This document shows positions 18,675 through 27,976 of a stretch of DNA of 56,705 nt, piece by piece (the first letter of the stretch is position 1; each line of letters starts with the position of its first letter). Under the pieces are notes generated by a model that ran no database searches, was not told where the DNA came from, and saw only the letters and a list, made by a program, of their open reading frames with translations. The translations under genes and the position numbers were made by a program. This DNA is from Candidatus Sericytochromatia bacterium (lineage in GTDB: Bacteria; Cyanobacteriota; Sericytochromatia; S15B-MN24; JAQBPE01): positions 1 to 56,705 of the forward strand of contig JAYKJB010000084.1 in assembly GCA_035285325.1 (NCBI GenBank), written 5' to 3'.

Positions 18675-20092
18675 GTGGGGCCCCGGGTGCGCTCCCGGCC
18701 GCCGAGCTGTTCGCGCTGTCGCCGCTGGACGGGCGCTACCGCCAGCTGGTTGCGCCCCTGCGGGCCTGCTTCTCCGAGGCGGCCCTGATCCAGGCCCGCG
18801 TGGCGGTGGAGGTGGCCTATCTGGAGGCGCTGCTGGGGGCGTTGGGTGAGACGCTGAGCCCGGCTGAGCAGGCCTGGCTGGCGGCCTTGCCGGGCCAGTT
18901 CGGGGAGGCCGAAGCGGCGGCGGTCAAGGCGATCGAACGCGAGACCAACCACGACGTGAAGGCGGTCGAACTGTACCTGCGCCAGCGTCTGGAAGCCCAC
19001 CCGACCTTGCGGGCGCGGGTCGGCTGGGTGCATCTGGGCCTGACCAGCGAGGACGTCAACAACCTGGCCTGGGCGCTGCTCACCCGGCGTGCCCTGCTGG
19101 AGGTGATCCAGCCTGCCCTGCGCGATCTGGTGGCGAGCTTGCGTGAACTCGCGTGCACGACGGCCGCGCTGCCGATGCTGGCCCGCACGCACGGGCAACC
19201 GGCCACGCCCACCACCCTGGGCAAGGAATTCGGGGTCTTTCTCGGGCGTCTGGTGCGGGCCGCCCGCGCCCTCGCCGCGGTGCCCGCGACCGCTAAGCTG
19301 GCCGGCGCCACCGGCACCTTCGGGGCCGTGGCGGTGGCCTACCCGGCGGTCGACTGGCCCGCCTTTTCGGACGCCTTCGTGCGCAGCCTGGGGCTGACGC
19401 CGGTGCCGGTGGTGACCCAGATCGAGCCGCATGATGGTCTGGCGGCCTGGTTCGATGCCGCCAAGCGCCTGGCCAGTGTGTTGCTGGACCTGGACCAGGA
19501 CCTCTGGCGCTACGTCTCCGACGGCTGGCTGGTGCAGCGCGCGGTGGCCGGGGAGACCGGCTCCAGTGCGATGCCGCACAAGGTCAACCCGATCGACTTC
19601 GAGAACAGCGAGGGCAACCTGGGCCTGGCGATCGCCCTGTTCGAACACGGCGCCCGCAAGCTGCCGGTCAGTCGCCTGCAGCGGGACCTCTCGGACAGCA
19701 CCGTGCAACGCGCGATGGGCGTGGCCTGGGGGCACCTGTTGCTGGGGGTGCGCATGACCCAGCGCGGCCTGAGCAAGCTCGCGCCGGCCCCGGAGGCTCT
19801 GGCGGCCGCCTTGCAGGCGCACCCGGAGGTGCTGGCCGAGGCCTACCAGGTGGCCCTGCGCGCCGAGGGGCAGGCCGAGGCCTACGAGGCGCTCAAAGAC
19901 CTCACCCGCGGCAGCCGCATCACGCTGGCCGACCTGCACGAATTTCTGGTCCGCAGTGGGGCGTCGCCCGCGTTGCAGGAACGGCTGCGGGCGCTCACGC
20001 CGGACACCTTCGTGGGCGAGGCGCCGCGCCTGGCGGCCCTGGCGATCGCCGAGGCCGAGGCCTGGCTGGCGGAGACGGCCGTCGGCGCTTGA
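18671..20092 (+). CDS. purB: Adenylosuccinate lyase
   Basis: A 473-residue enzyme of the fumarase/aspartase superfamily, acting twice in purine synthesis (release of fumarate from SAICAR and from adenylosuccinate). The signature GSSAMPHKVNPIDFENSEGN carries the catalytic Ser. The early ALSPLDGRY and ARTHGQPATP segments match the E. coli-type PurB branch. It starts in an ATGA overlap with pyrE, so purine and pyrimidine synthesis share one transcript. Confidence 0.96.
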   Translation: MSGAPGALPAAELFALSPLDGRYRQLVAPLRACFSEAALIQARVAVEVAYLEALLGALGETLSPAEQAWLAALPGQFGEAEAAAVKAIERETNHDVKAVELYLRQRLEAHPTLRARVGWVHLGLTSEDVNNLAWALLTRRALLEVIQPALRDLVASLRELACTTAALPMLARTHGQPATPTTLGKEFGVFLGRLVRAARALAAVPATAKLAGATGTFGAVAVAYPAVDWPAFSDAFVRSLGLTPVPVVTQIEPHDGLAAWFDAAKRLASVLLDLDQDLWRYVSDGWLVQRAVAGETGSSAMPHKVNPIDFENSEGNLGLAIALFEHGARKLPVSRLQRDLSDSTVQRAMGVAWGHLLLGVRMTQRGLSKLAPAPEALAAALQAHPEVLAEAYQVALRAEGQAEAYEALKDLTRGSRITLADLHEFLVRSGASPALQERLRALTPDTFVGEAPRLAALAIAEAEAWLAETAVGA

Positions 20093-20170
20093 GGCGCCGC
20101 CTGGTGCTGGCTCGGCTTGGCCTGCCCTTCCCTTGCCCGATCCCACAGATGGGGGTCAGTGGAAGCCTGG

Positions 20171-20195
20171 CTTAACCTCCTGTTAATCTTTGACG
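20171..20195 (+). promoter_or_regulatory. Pho-box-like direct repeat upstream of the C11 protease gene
   Basis: CTTAACCT (20171-20178) and GTTAATCT (20182-20189) are 11 bp apart and are immediately followed by TTGACG (20190-20195), a possible -35. A -10-like TAGAAT lies at 20231-20236, too far from that -35. The first unit equals the cyanobacterial Pho-box unit. Confidence 0.55.
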
Positions 20196-20291
20196 GGCCT
20201 GGAACGTCGCCCACCTGGCGAGGGCAGGGTTAGAATGAGACGCTCGCTTTACTGATTCTTAATCAATTGCGGTCGCGCAAAGGGTGGCATC

Positions 20292-21629
20292 GTGTTTCGT
20301 TCGTCTCGCTGTCTTTCGTGGCTGATGGCTCTCGGCCTGGGGCTTTCGGCCGCTGCCTGCGGGCGCGCCGTGCAGCCTCTGCCGGCCGGGCGATCGCCGC
20401 AGGGGCTCGCAGCCGCCCAGGCGCCTCGCTCCGCCGACGCGCGTCGCGCGCCGGGCCGCCTCCCCATCGTGTCTGGAGAGGGCGCGCTGCGGTCTCAGAG
20501 CGGCAGCCCGGCCTGGACCCTGCTGGTGCATCTGGCCGCCGATAACGACCTCTACGATTTCGGCGTGGGCGACCTGAACGAGATGGAGGCCGCCCTGCCC
20601 AGCGATGGCTCGCTGGAGGTGCTGGTGCTGTTCGACGGGATGGAGATCGGCGACTCGGCCGTCTATCGCATCCGGCGAGACCCCGGCGGTTACAACGACA
20701 CGATCGTCTCGGAGAAGCTGGACCTGCCGGCCATCGTGCCGCCTTCCGGCGAGATCAACAGCGGCGATCGCGCGACCGTGCAGCGCTTTCTGGAATGGGG
20801 GGCCCGCGCGGCCCGTGGGCCGCGAACCATGATCACCTTCTGGGACCACGGCAGCGGCCTGTTTCGGCGGGGCGGCAACCCGCTGACCCTCGGCTTCGGC
20901 TGGGACGATGATGGGAGCAACCTGGAAACCGCCGACCTGAGCGGACTCTGTGCCGCCTTCAAGGCGGCGCGCGGGCGGGCGGCCGAGATCGTGAGCTTCG
21001 ATGCCTGCCTCATGGGCCACGGGGAGCTGGTTTACCAGCTGGAGGGTCTGGCCGGCCTCTACATCGCCTCCGAACACCTCATCCCGGGCACCGGTTGGGA
21101 TTACGAGGGCTGGTTCGAGCGCTGGGCGCGCCTGGCTGACCGCAGCCCACTGGCGGTCTCGAACGCCCTGGTTGACGCCTTTGCGCGCTCTTACCAGCTT
21201 GACCGCAAGGAGGTCACCCTGTCCGTCATCGATGTGCCGCGCTTCAACGGCACCGTGCTGCCGGCCCTGGACGCCTTCGTGGCGGCGGCGCTGCGGGCAA
21301 TGCCGGCGCAGAAACAAGCCTTCCAGCAGGCTCGTCAGCGCACCCGGCGCTTCTACAATCAGGATTGCGCCGATCTGGGTGACTTCCTGCAGCGCGTGCA
21401 ACGTGACGTGAAGGACCCTGAGGTGTCCCAGGCGGCTGCCGTGACCCGCGAAGCCCTCGGGCAGGCGGTGCTGCGGGAGCATCACACGACGCCGAATTTC
21501 GATGGCGCCACCGGCGCGGTGCTTTACTTCCCGACGCCCGCCCAGCGCTACAACGTCATGTATGATCAGCCGGCGCGCGTGCGCTTCGCGGATCGGGCCT
21601 GGCGGACCTTCCTGAAGGCTTACCGCTGA
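20292..21629 (+). CDS. Clostripain-like cysteine protease (family C11), lipoprotein
   Basis: A 445-residue predicted surface protease. The signal ends AAAC (Cys23), giving a lipid anchor. The catalytic dyad of C11 peptidases is visible: H186 in FWDHGSG and C239 in SFDACLMG. The N-terminal WTLLVHLAADNDLYDF is typical of the clostripain fold. C11 enzymes cleave after basic residues and often activate themselves by internal cleavage. The GTG start has AAAGGG about 8 bases upstream. It faces the convergent lipoprotein gene at 21685. Confidence 0.88.
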   Translation: MFRSSRCLSWLMALGLGLSAAACGRAVQPLPAGRSPQGLAAAQAPRSADARRAPGRLPIVSGEGALRSQSGSPAWTLLVHLAADNDLYDFGVGDLNEMEAALPSDGSLEVLVLFDGMEIGDSAVYRIRRDPGGYNDTIVSEKLDLPAIVPPSGEINSGDRATVQRFLEWGARAARGPRTMITFWDHGSGLFRRGGNPLTLGFGWDDDGSNLETADLSGLCAAFKAARGRAAEIVSFDACLMGHGELVYQLEGLAGLYIASEHLIPGTGWDYEGWFERWARLADRSPLAVSNALVDAFARSYQLDRKEVTLSVIDVPRFNGTVLPALDAFVAAALRAMPAQKQAFQQARQRTRRFYNQDCADLGDFLQRVQRDVKDPEVSQAAAVTREALGQAVLREHHTTPNFDGATGAVLYFPTPAQRYNVMYDQPARVRFADRAWRTFLKAYR

Positions 21630-21643
21630 TCGCGGGCCGCCTT

Positions 21644-21661
21644 GGCGACCTTGCGGTCGCC
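21644..21661. terminator. Weak hairpin between convergent genes
   Basis: GGCGACC-TTGC-GGTCGCC forms a 7-pair stem in the 55-base gap between convergent stops. No T-tract is present. Confidence 0.4.
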
Positions 21662-21684
21662 CTGCTCGCTCGCGTCGTTCTCCC

Positions 21685-22989
21685 TCAGGGGGCTGTCTTC
21701 TCCCATGCGCGCCAGCTCTCGATCAGCTGGCGTAACCGGCTTCCCTGCTGGTGATGATCCGCTTCGATGTCACGGGCATAAGACCGCAGCAACGCATCCA
21801 AAGCCTGTCGCCAGGTGGCATCGGCTCCCGTTTCCCTGCCCAAGAGCGGCGCCAGGTCCGGGCGAGGCAACTGGCGTGCCAGGTAGGTGTCGGTCAGGAA
21901 ACGATTCAGGTCGGCGGGCTTGAGCATCTCCCAGTTGGGCGTGCCCTTCTCTCTGGCGGCGTTGGCCGACGCCAAGGTCGGCCAGGTCGAGAATACCGCC
22001 GGATCGCGTCGCCACCGTTCCGTGGCTGCCTCGCGCGTGTCGCGAATGAGGCCGAGCAGGGCCTCCATGGCCGGCGTTCCCCCCGCTTCCGTCACGGGGA
22101 CGCGCCAGGGATCGGTCCCGCCCACCAGGGCTTCCGCGCAACGGGCGGCGACAGCGTCACGTTCGTCTTCCCTGGCGCTGACGAGGCCGGCGCCGCGTGC
22201 CGTCATCGCCAGGCGCTCGAATGCTGGAGCTCCCTTCAGCACGCCGCGCCGGTGCAGGCCATCCGGGGCATCGCTGAGGGCGTCTCGCAGGACGTGATAC
22301 AGCGAGAGCCACAGCAAGCGACAGACGGCGGCGCTGTCCTCATCCACGGCGACGCTGGACGCCCCATGAGGGGGACACAGGTCATAGGTCAGGCCCGGAT
22401 CCGTCGACCGCTTGCCGCTTGCCTCCTGCACGCGCGCCTCCACCACGATGCCTCCCTCGTGAGGAGGTAGGTAGAGCGTGAACTGTCCCTTGGGGTCGGT
22501 CCACAATGCCTTCACGGGCAAATCGTCCGGCGTGCTGCCCAACGCCATCGGGGCCCCCGTCAGGAGCGAGCGCACGGAGACCGTGACGCCCGCCCCAGGC
22601 AACAGCTCTCCCGGCAGGGGCAGTACGTCTGCGCCCGCGACTTGAGCCGTCAGCCGGTAGCGCTGGCCAGCGTCGGAAATGATGCCTGCGCCGTGGTTGG
22701 CGATCAGATTGCCGGAGCCGTTCGACACGACCGAGCCGCCGACCTGGACATAGGAACCCGTCGCATCTCCTATCAGACGGGCCCCAGCCTGTGCCACGGC
22801 ATAACGAGCATCCAGTCGCACGCTGCCCTGAAGCACCCGATGGGGGCCCTTGGGGGGCTGAACCAGCAGGAGAGCCTCCGAAGCGAGGGTCTGGGGCGAG
22901 ACGGGCGCAGGGCCGGGCAGCTCGCGCACAGGGCTGCAACTGGCCACCAGTGCGCAGGCCGCAGCAAGGCGGACGGTTGGGTTCCACAT
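21685..22989 (-). CDS. Predicted lipoprotein with SNxG-type repeats
   Basis: A 434-residue protein of unknown function. ATG 22989 is chosen because GAGAGG lies 8 bases upstream; a GTG three codons earlier overlaps that site. The signal ends VASC. Residues about 70-115 contain short repeating turns (LIGDATG, VVSNGSG, LIANHGAG, IISDAG), like those of the lipoprotein at 415-2331. A beta-sandwich segment follows (VKALWTDPKGQFTLYLPP), resembling carboxypeptidase-regulatory-like domains. The C-terminal 200 residues look helical. No enzyme motif is seen. Confidence 0.75.
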   Translation of the reverse strand: MWNPTVRLAAACALVASCSPVRELPGPAPVSPQTLASEALLLVQPPKGPHRVLQGSVRLDARYAVAQAGARLIGDATGSYVQVGGSVVSNGSGNLIANHGAGIISDAGQRYRLTAQVAGADVLPLPGELLPGAGVTVSVRSLLTGAPMALGSTPDDLPVKALWTDPKGQFTLYLPPHEGGIVVEARVQEASGKRSTDPGLTYDLCPPHGASSVAVDEDSAAVCRLLWLSLYHVLRDALSDAPDGLHRRGVLKGAPAFERLAMTARGAGLVSAREDERDAVAARCAEALVGGTDPWRVPVTEAGGTPAMEALLGLIRDTREAATERWRRDPAVFSTWPTLASANAAREKGTPNWEMLKPADLNRFLTDTYLARQLPRPDLAPLLGRETGADATWRQALDALLRSYARDIEADHHQQGSRLRQLIESWRAWEKTAP

Positions 22990-23231
22990 GGCTCGCACCT
23001 CTCAACGGGGCTGCCCTCCCTCATACCCGTTGACCACGTGGGGCTTTCGGCCCGCGATGCCCCTTCCATCGCGTTCACTCTCAAGGGGACGGAGGGGCGA
23101 TTCCCAGCTCCGAGCCTGCGATGCCTGGGGAGCCTCCCGGCAGCCCCCGGCCGCAGAACGGGAGGGTATCGAACGTCTGGGTGTCGAGCCGGTAGGTGTG
23201 GCAGCCCAGCTCGCCACTGCGGCTGGACGGT

Positions 23232-23891
23232 TCAGCGGTACTTCAAGCGGACGTAGAGCTGTCCGCCCAATGCCAGCACGCCGGCCGCCGCGAAACCGCC
23301 GAAGGCGGCCCCGGCGGTTCCGACCGCCATGGCAGTGCCGAGCGCGACGGCAGCCGTCGGCATCAACACGCTCGCGACAAAGACGACGCCCTCCCAGGGG
23401 CGCGGTCCCAGGCCATCGCCTCGCAACAGGTGCCCGAGCGAATGGCGGATCCGCTCGGCGGCGAGCGCCACGCCCGGAATGCCCGTCAGAATGCACGCGC
23501 CCCAGGCGGCCCCCAGGGCCGGAGCCCCCGCCACGAGACCGATCAGGCCGCCCACGAGCAAGCCTGCGCCCGCCGTGACGGGCGCAAAATCACGAAGTGC
23601 CCGCACCCAGAACCAGGCCTCAGGTGCCGTGTGGGCCACGTGCGACACGGGCACGGCGGGGTAAGGGGCGAAGCTGGGCGACCAGGCATCGCCCCCCTGA
23701 AGCGACCTTGGCTGGGGCGATGGCGCAAGGGGGGGCGCAATGGGCGGTTGGGGCCAGGCCGCGAGGGGGGGGGCGGGTGGTGTGGGCGGGAGTGCTGGGA
23801 TCGCGGGCACAGGCGCAATGGAGGGCAAGCGAGAATCCTCATCAGGGGGATATTTCACCTGTCGGGGGGCGGGGTTCCAAACCGGTTTCAA
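23232..23891 (-). CDS. Pro-rich membrane protein of unknown function
   Basis: A 219-residue protein. Residues 1-75 are strongly Pro/Ala-rich. Residues 100-215 contain about four Gly/Ala-rich hydrophobic segments (for example AGAGLLVGGLIGLVAG). No signal peptide is visible. The start is uncertain: TTG 23891 has no clear ribosome-binding site, and a GTG lies 11 codons inside. It is downstream of the candidate toxin gene on the same strand after a 168-base gap, so it could be that protein's partner or immunity factor. This is speculation. Confidence 0.55.
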   Translation of the reverse strand: MKPVWNPAPRQVKYPPDEDSRLPSIAPVPAIPALPPTPPAPPLAAWPQPPIAPPLAPSPQPRSLQGGDAWSPSFAPYPAVPVSHVAHTAPEAWFWVRALRDFAPVTAGAGLLVGGLIGLVAGAPALGAAWGACILTGIPGVALAAERIRHSLGHLLRGDGLGPRPWEGVVFVASVLMPTAAVALGTAMAVGTAGAAFGGFAAAGVLALGGQLYVRLKYR

Positions 23892-23988
23892 ACCAAGCAG
23901 AATTGGCAGGCGTGAGCCCCCTTGCCAGCCGGTTTCAGGATGCTGGGCGGCCGCTCACGCGCGGCCGCGTCACAGGAGCGAGGCAGCT

Positions 23989-24002
23989 GCGTCACGTGAC
24001 GC
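23989..24002. repeat. Second copy of the CGTCACGTGACG palindrome
   Basis: GCGTCACGTGACGC, followed by CAGG, shares 18 bases with the copy at 2351. It lies in the gap between the Pro-rich membrane protein gene and the ART-like gene. Confidence 0.6.
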
Positions 24003-24059
24003 CAGGCAGGGAGTCGGACGAGAACCAACTTGCCACGAGCGTGCCGGGGCGCTGGGCGA

Positions 24060-25454
24060 TCAGGGCTGACGCGGATGGGTGGCGCGCCAGGCCGCGATCA
24101 GCGCCTCTCGTTGCTCATAGCCGTAACGCTGCCCCTGGTAGACGGCCTGGACCCGGTTGGCCGGCACCGTCAGGCCGTGGGTTGCCACCATCACCTCGTC
24201 CTGATCAGGGGTCCATTGCAGGAAGCCGGACCCATCCACCCATTTGTCGGCGATGGTTCGACGGAAGGGCACGTCGGCGTCATACACCACCGCCACCTCC
24301 CCGCCGGACGCGAACATATCCCGGGCCACGGACGGGTTGGTGGACCAGGAATTCACGCTGTGGTGCTGAAGTTGCAGGCCCTTCTTGCCCGGCGTTTCCC
24401 AGGCCCGCACCAGCTCTTCCATGGCGTTTTCGCTCTGGACGCCGCGATACAAACGGAAATGGCTGGGCCGCTCGATGCCGTGTCGCGCCGCCAGCCGGTC
24501 CCAGCGGGCTTCGCGCGTGTCCATCAGTTTTTGCAGGGTGTCGCGCAGGGGGTGGTCACCGCCTTGTTTCAGCGCCGCGAAGGCCTCGCGCAGGGGCAGC
24601 TGGTCCTTGCCACCCATCACCCACTGCGTGACCGCCTCGCTGGTGGCGCGCTGCAGGTCCGGGTCGCGATAGAGCGCCGCAAAGGCCTTGTCCCGCGCCG
24701 TCATCGCGCCGAGGTCCGTCAGGGGTTGGACGCCCCGGTTGAGCGTATCCAAGGCTTCTTGCGTCAGGATGCGAGGGCCTGGGGCGGGGACCCTGGCGAG
24801 CCGAGCCGCGTCCTCTGCCCCGCGGGCCGACCGGGCGGCCGCGGCCACACCCTGCGAGGGGCTCGCCATCCGTGCGGCCTGCCCCGCGTCCGCCGCGCGG
24901 CTCGCCGCCTCGATCCCGCGCAGGCCATCGGCGACCTGGTCAGCCTTGCGCGCGGCTTGGCCGACGCGCCCGAGACGCCCGATTTTTCCGGCCGCTTTCA
25001 AGGTCGCGCCAATCGGCAGCAGGCTGCCCACCACCTCGCCGGACATGCGGGCCGGGTCGCGCTGAAAGGCGCCCTGGAATTCGCTCCAGACCTGCTGGGC
25101 CACCGCGACCGGATTGTCCACGATGGCCTGGATGGCCTGCCCAGCCGCTTGACGCGTCTTCTCCTCGGCCAGCTGCAGACTTGCGCCCGCCAGTTCCAGC
25201 GTGCCCGTGACCACCGTGGTGAGCGCGTGGGCCACCCCCGAGGCAAAACGCGCCGCCTCGTGCTCACCGGCCAGCTTCTCGCCCTGCGCCAGCGTCGAGC
25301 GGACGAAGTGGTCGGCGCCCCGCCCGAAGGCTTCCAGGCCGCGCCCGGCCGACGCCAGGTCTCGCGCGACCTTCGGGTCCGCTGCGCCTGGTCTTCCGGG
25401 CTGGCGCGCGGGGGAGGGGCCTGAGGCGCCTGACGGGGAGGAGGAATGGGTCAC
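24060..25454 (-). CDS. Candidate mono-ADP-ribosyltransferase toxin (R-S-E class) with polymorphic-toxin-like N-terminal region
   Basis: A 464-residue protein without signal peptide. Residues 1-30 are Ser/Pro-rich and 30-225 are Ala-rich helices, including VDNPVAVAQQVWSEF and GSLLPIGATLKAAGK, which look like pretoxin regions of polymorphic toxins. The C-terminal domain (about 325-464) fits the ADP-ribosyltransferase pattern: R337 in LYRGV, S371-T372 in SWSTNPSVA, and Q418-D-E420 (QxE) in TPDQDEVMV. Such enzymes transfer ADP-ribose from NAD to a target protein. The GTG start has AAGG 8 bases upstream. The family call rests on the three spaced motifs only. An antitoxin is not obvious; the gene downstream is a membrane protein. 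Confidence 0.6.
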   Translation of the reverse strand: MTHSSSPSGASGPSPARQPGRPGAADPKVARDLASAGRGLEAFGRGADHFVRSTLAQGEKLAGEHEAARFASGVAHALTTVVTGTLELAGASLQLAEEKTRQAAGQAIQAIVDNPVAVAQQVWSEFQGAFQRDPARMSGEVVGSLLPIGATLKAAGKIGRLGRVGQAARKADQVADGLRGIEAASRAADAGQAARMASPSQGVAAAARSARGAEDAARLARVPAPGPRILTQEALDTLNRGVQPLTDLGAMTARDKAFAALYRDPDLQRATSEAVTQWVMGGKDQLPLREAFAALKQGGDHPLRDTLQKLMDTREARWDRLAARHGIERPSHFRLYRGVQSENAMEELVRAWETPGKKGLQLQHHSVNSWSTNPSVARDMFASGGEVAVVYDADVPFRRTIADKWVDGSGFLQWTPDQDEVMVATHGLTVPANRVQAVYQGQRYGYEQREALIAAWRATHPRQP

Positions 25455-25587
25455 GTGTAAAACCTTCAGCAGGGGCAGCGGGCCACCAAGTATTCTGTAC
25501 CCGAAAATTCGACCGAGGACGTGATGGTCCCGTCACCCGCCCGACAGCTCTCACGCCAAGGCCTTCGACCCACGAGAAAGAGAGGCC

Positions 25588-27132
25588 TCAGGTTTTTGGC
25601 CGGTTGCCGGGCTGAAACACGCGGGAATCCCCGGAGCGGCGGCTGCCGTGTCGTTCGAGCACAGCCGCCGCCGCCGCCGCAGTCTCCGGTCGGGCTCTCA
25701 CCGCTGCGAAGCCCGCTCGCGCCCGCTGGACGGCCGCGCGGCGATCCACGATCGGCGCGGGATAGGCGGGGCCACCCCCCACCAGCAGGCGCGTCAGCGG
25801 TGGCAATTCCCAGGGGGCGTGCAGGTGCTCCAACGGCAGCTCAGCCAGCTCCGGGACCCAGCGCCGGATGAAGTGGCCGTCCGGATCACAGTCGCGCGCC
25901 TGCTTGGTCACATCGTACATGCGCAGCGCGTTGATGCCGGTGGTGCCTGACTGCATCTGGATCTGGGCGTAGTGGATGCCGGTCTCGTAGTCCAGAAACA
26001 TGCGCGCCAGATGCGCCGCAGGCCGTTGCCAGGGCAGCCAGAGGTCGTAGGCGGCGAAGGCCGTCACCATGGCGCGCATCCGGAAGGGCAACCAGCCGGT
26101 GGCGGCCACGGCGCGCATGCAGGCATCCACCAGGGGATATCCTGTTTGCCCCGCTTTCCAGGCTTCGAAGGCATCTTCGTCGAAGTGACCTTCCCGCAGT
26201 CCGTCATAGGCCCGGCACATGTTGTGGTGTTCGATCGCCGGTTCGTCTTCCAGCTTCTGCATGAAGTGGCAGCGCCAGGCGAGCCGCGCTTCGAAACTCG
26301 CCAGCGAAGCCTGCCAGGCTCGATTTTCCTCGCTGCGGGGCAGCGACTCCAGTTCCGCCAGGCGGGCCCGGGCGGCGTGGTAGGCCTGGCGCGCCGAGAT
26401 CGTGCCCCAAGCCAGGTGGGGCGACAAGCGACTGCAGGCCTCGGCGGCAGGCTCGGGTTGGCCCATCCGCTGGCGGTAGTCTCGCCCTCGGCTCTGCAGG
26501 AAGCTGCGCACCAGCGCCTGTGCCGCCAGCATCCCGCCGTCCTGAGCGAGTGGGCGGGAGGCGCCGGCCACGCCGAGGTCGTCAGGCGCGATCGGGGCCG
26601 CCTCTCCCAGCCTTCGCAGGAAGTCGGTTCGCTCCAATTCGAACCCGCTCGGCGGTTTCAGCTCGCGGGGCGCCGGGATGACCGGGCTGCGCATGAACGA
26701 TTCCCAACGTTCGGCCCAGCCGTCGCGGCTCGGCAGGCGGCGAATCACCCCGCTCTGTCGAAATTCGTGCCAGGGAATGCCCGTCCGCTGCGCCCAGGCG
26801 GCCACCGCCCGATCGCGGGCGAACGTCACGGCATCGCCGGTTTCCTGGTGGCTGTAGAGGGCCGTGATCGGCTGGGTCGCCTGCAACTGCTCCAGCACCT
26901 CGACCATCTCGCCGAGGCGTAGCACCAGCTGCCCGCCCAGCGCTTCCAGGCGGGTCCGCAGCTCGATCAGTGAGGCGAGGACGAAGTCGAAGTGGGCCCG
27001 GTCCATGGTGGGCTGACGCCAGACGGACGGCTCGAACACGAACAGCCCGAGGCAGGGGCCCTGTCGGGCGGCCTCCGCCAGCGGCGCGTGATCCAGGATG
27101 CGCAGGTCGCGTTTGAACCAGACGAGCTGCAC
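25588..27132 (-). CDS. phrB: Cryptochrome/DNA photolyase family flavoprotein
   Basis: A 514-residue protein of the class I photolyase/cryptochrome family, which uses blue light and FADH- to split pyrimidine dimers. The N-terminal alpha/beta domain starts VQLVWFKRDLRI. The FAD domain has TGYPLVDACMRAV, GWLPFRMRAMV, and the SGTTGINALRMYD and QARDCDPDGHFIRRWVPELA elements. GTG 27132 is chosen because homology begins there; GGGG lies just upstream. It follows the 27135 gene by 2 bases and is probably co-transcribed with it. Whether it repairs CPDs, (6-4) products or acts as a cryptochrome is not decided. Confidence 0.9.
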   Translation of the reverse strand: MQLVWFKRDLRILDHAPLAEAARQGPCLGLFVFEPSVWRQPTMDRAHFDFVLASLIELRTRLEALGGQLVLRLGEMVEVLEQLQATQPITALYSHQETGDAVTFARDRAVAAWAQRTGIPWHEFRQSGVIRRLPSRDGWAERWESFMRSPVIPAPRELKPPSGFELERTDFLRRLGEAAPIAPDDLGVAGASRPLAQDGGMLAAQALVRSFLQSRGRDYRQRMGQPEPAAEACSRLSPHLAWGTISARQAYHAARARLAELESLPRSEENRAWQASLASFEARLAWRCHFMQKLEDEPAIEHHNMCRAYDGLREGHFDEDAFEAWKAGQTGYPLVDACMRAVAATGWLPFRMRAMVTAFAAYDLWLPWQRPAAHLARMFLDYETGIHYAQIQMQSGTTGINALRMYDVTKQARDCDPDGHFIRRWVPELAELPLEHLHAPWELPPLTRLLVGGGPAYPAPIVDRRAAVQRARAGFAAVRARPETAAAAAAVLERHGSRRSGDSRVFQPGNRPKT

Positions 27133-27134
27133 CG

Positions 27135-27803
27135 TTACCCCAGCCGGGCCCGCGCAAGCCCGGCCGCCAGCCCCAGCAAGCCCACCACCCCCGCGGCGAT
27201 CGCCGTGCCGGCCACCAGGGCGGGAGCGGCCCCCAGCAGGCCCGCACCGACGGACACCACGCCCAGCCCGACGCCGCCCCAACCCGCGGCGACTCGCGCC
27301 CAGTTGAGGGTTTTCCCGGTCAGCGAAACCTGGGGGCTGTGCTGCTCGCGCAGCGCCGTCTGAGTGTCGTGGGTGGCGAACACGGTGCCCGTCACGGCCG
27401 ACACCACGGGGATGACCCGCAGGCGCGTGGCGAAATTCGCGAGCGAACTGGCGAGACGGCTGCCGGGTCCGAGCCAGGTCAAGCTGGAGGCCAGCGCCTG
27501 GCTGATCCGACTATTCAATACCGCCGTGATGAGGCCGGGACGAACGGCCTTGCCCTGGGCCGCCCGCACGGCAGCGCCCGTCAGGGTGTCGGCGGCACCG
27601 GCGGCACGGACTTTGCGCTCCGGAGCCACCTGCTCGAAGGCCTCCCCCAGGGTCAGGCTGTCGGACGCCACGGACGGCCCCGCCTCGTCGCGCATCGCAG
27701 CGGAACTGGGGGCGGAAGAGGGCACGTGGCTTGGGGCGTCGGGGCGGTCAATGCGCATGGGGGGGCCCTGTGATGAACCTGTTGGTCGCATACCCGTGCT
27801 CAT
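27135..27803 (-). CDS. Protein of unknown function with hydrophobic Gly-rich C-terminus
   Basis: About 222 residues. Residues 1-50 are Ser/Pro-rich and disordered-looking, with no signal peptide. The last 60 residues form two or three Gly/Ala hydrophobic segments (GVGLGVVSVGAGLLG, AGVVGLLGLAAG). The frame is open further upstream, but that would run into the promoter and start of the divergent subtilisin gene. ATG 27803 is therefore a choice among 27803, 27791 and 27758, none with a strong ribosome-binding site. Its layout resembles the protein at 23232-23891. It is tightly linked to the photolyase gene (2-base gap). Confidence 0.5.
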   Translation of the reverse strand: MSTGMRPTGSSQGPPMRIDRPDAPSHVPSSAPSSAAMRDEAGPSVASDSLTLGEAFEQVAPERKVRAAGAADTLTGAAVRAAQGKAVRPGLITAVLNSRISQALASSLTWLGPGSRLASSLANFATRLRVIPVVSAVTGTVFATHDTQTALREQHSPQVSLTGKTLNWARVAAGWGGVGLGVVSVGAGLLGAAPALVAGTAIAAGVVGLLGLAAGLARARLG

Positions 27804-27932
27804 TCGCTTTGATGCAGGGCCGATGTCATTCGGCGCCGTTGAGACCTCGGACTCCGTTCCACGCAGGGCAAGTCTGGCACCTCCGAGCGGAGGCTTGCGC
27901 TCACGCCGGTCTATTGAGATCTTCGTGCTATG

Positions 27933-27950
27933 ATTAACTTGCCTTAACCA
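27933..27950 (+). promoter_or_regulatory. TTAA direct repeat just upstream of the subtilisin gene
   Basis: ATTAACTT (27933-27940) and CTTAACCA (27943-27950) are 10 bp apart here, one less than at the other sites. A -10-like TATGAT overlaps at 27929-27934. The box ends only 26 bases before the ATG. Confidence 0.45.
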
Positions 27951-27976
27951 AATTTTTAGCGCCGCCTGGGGTGAAT

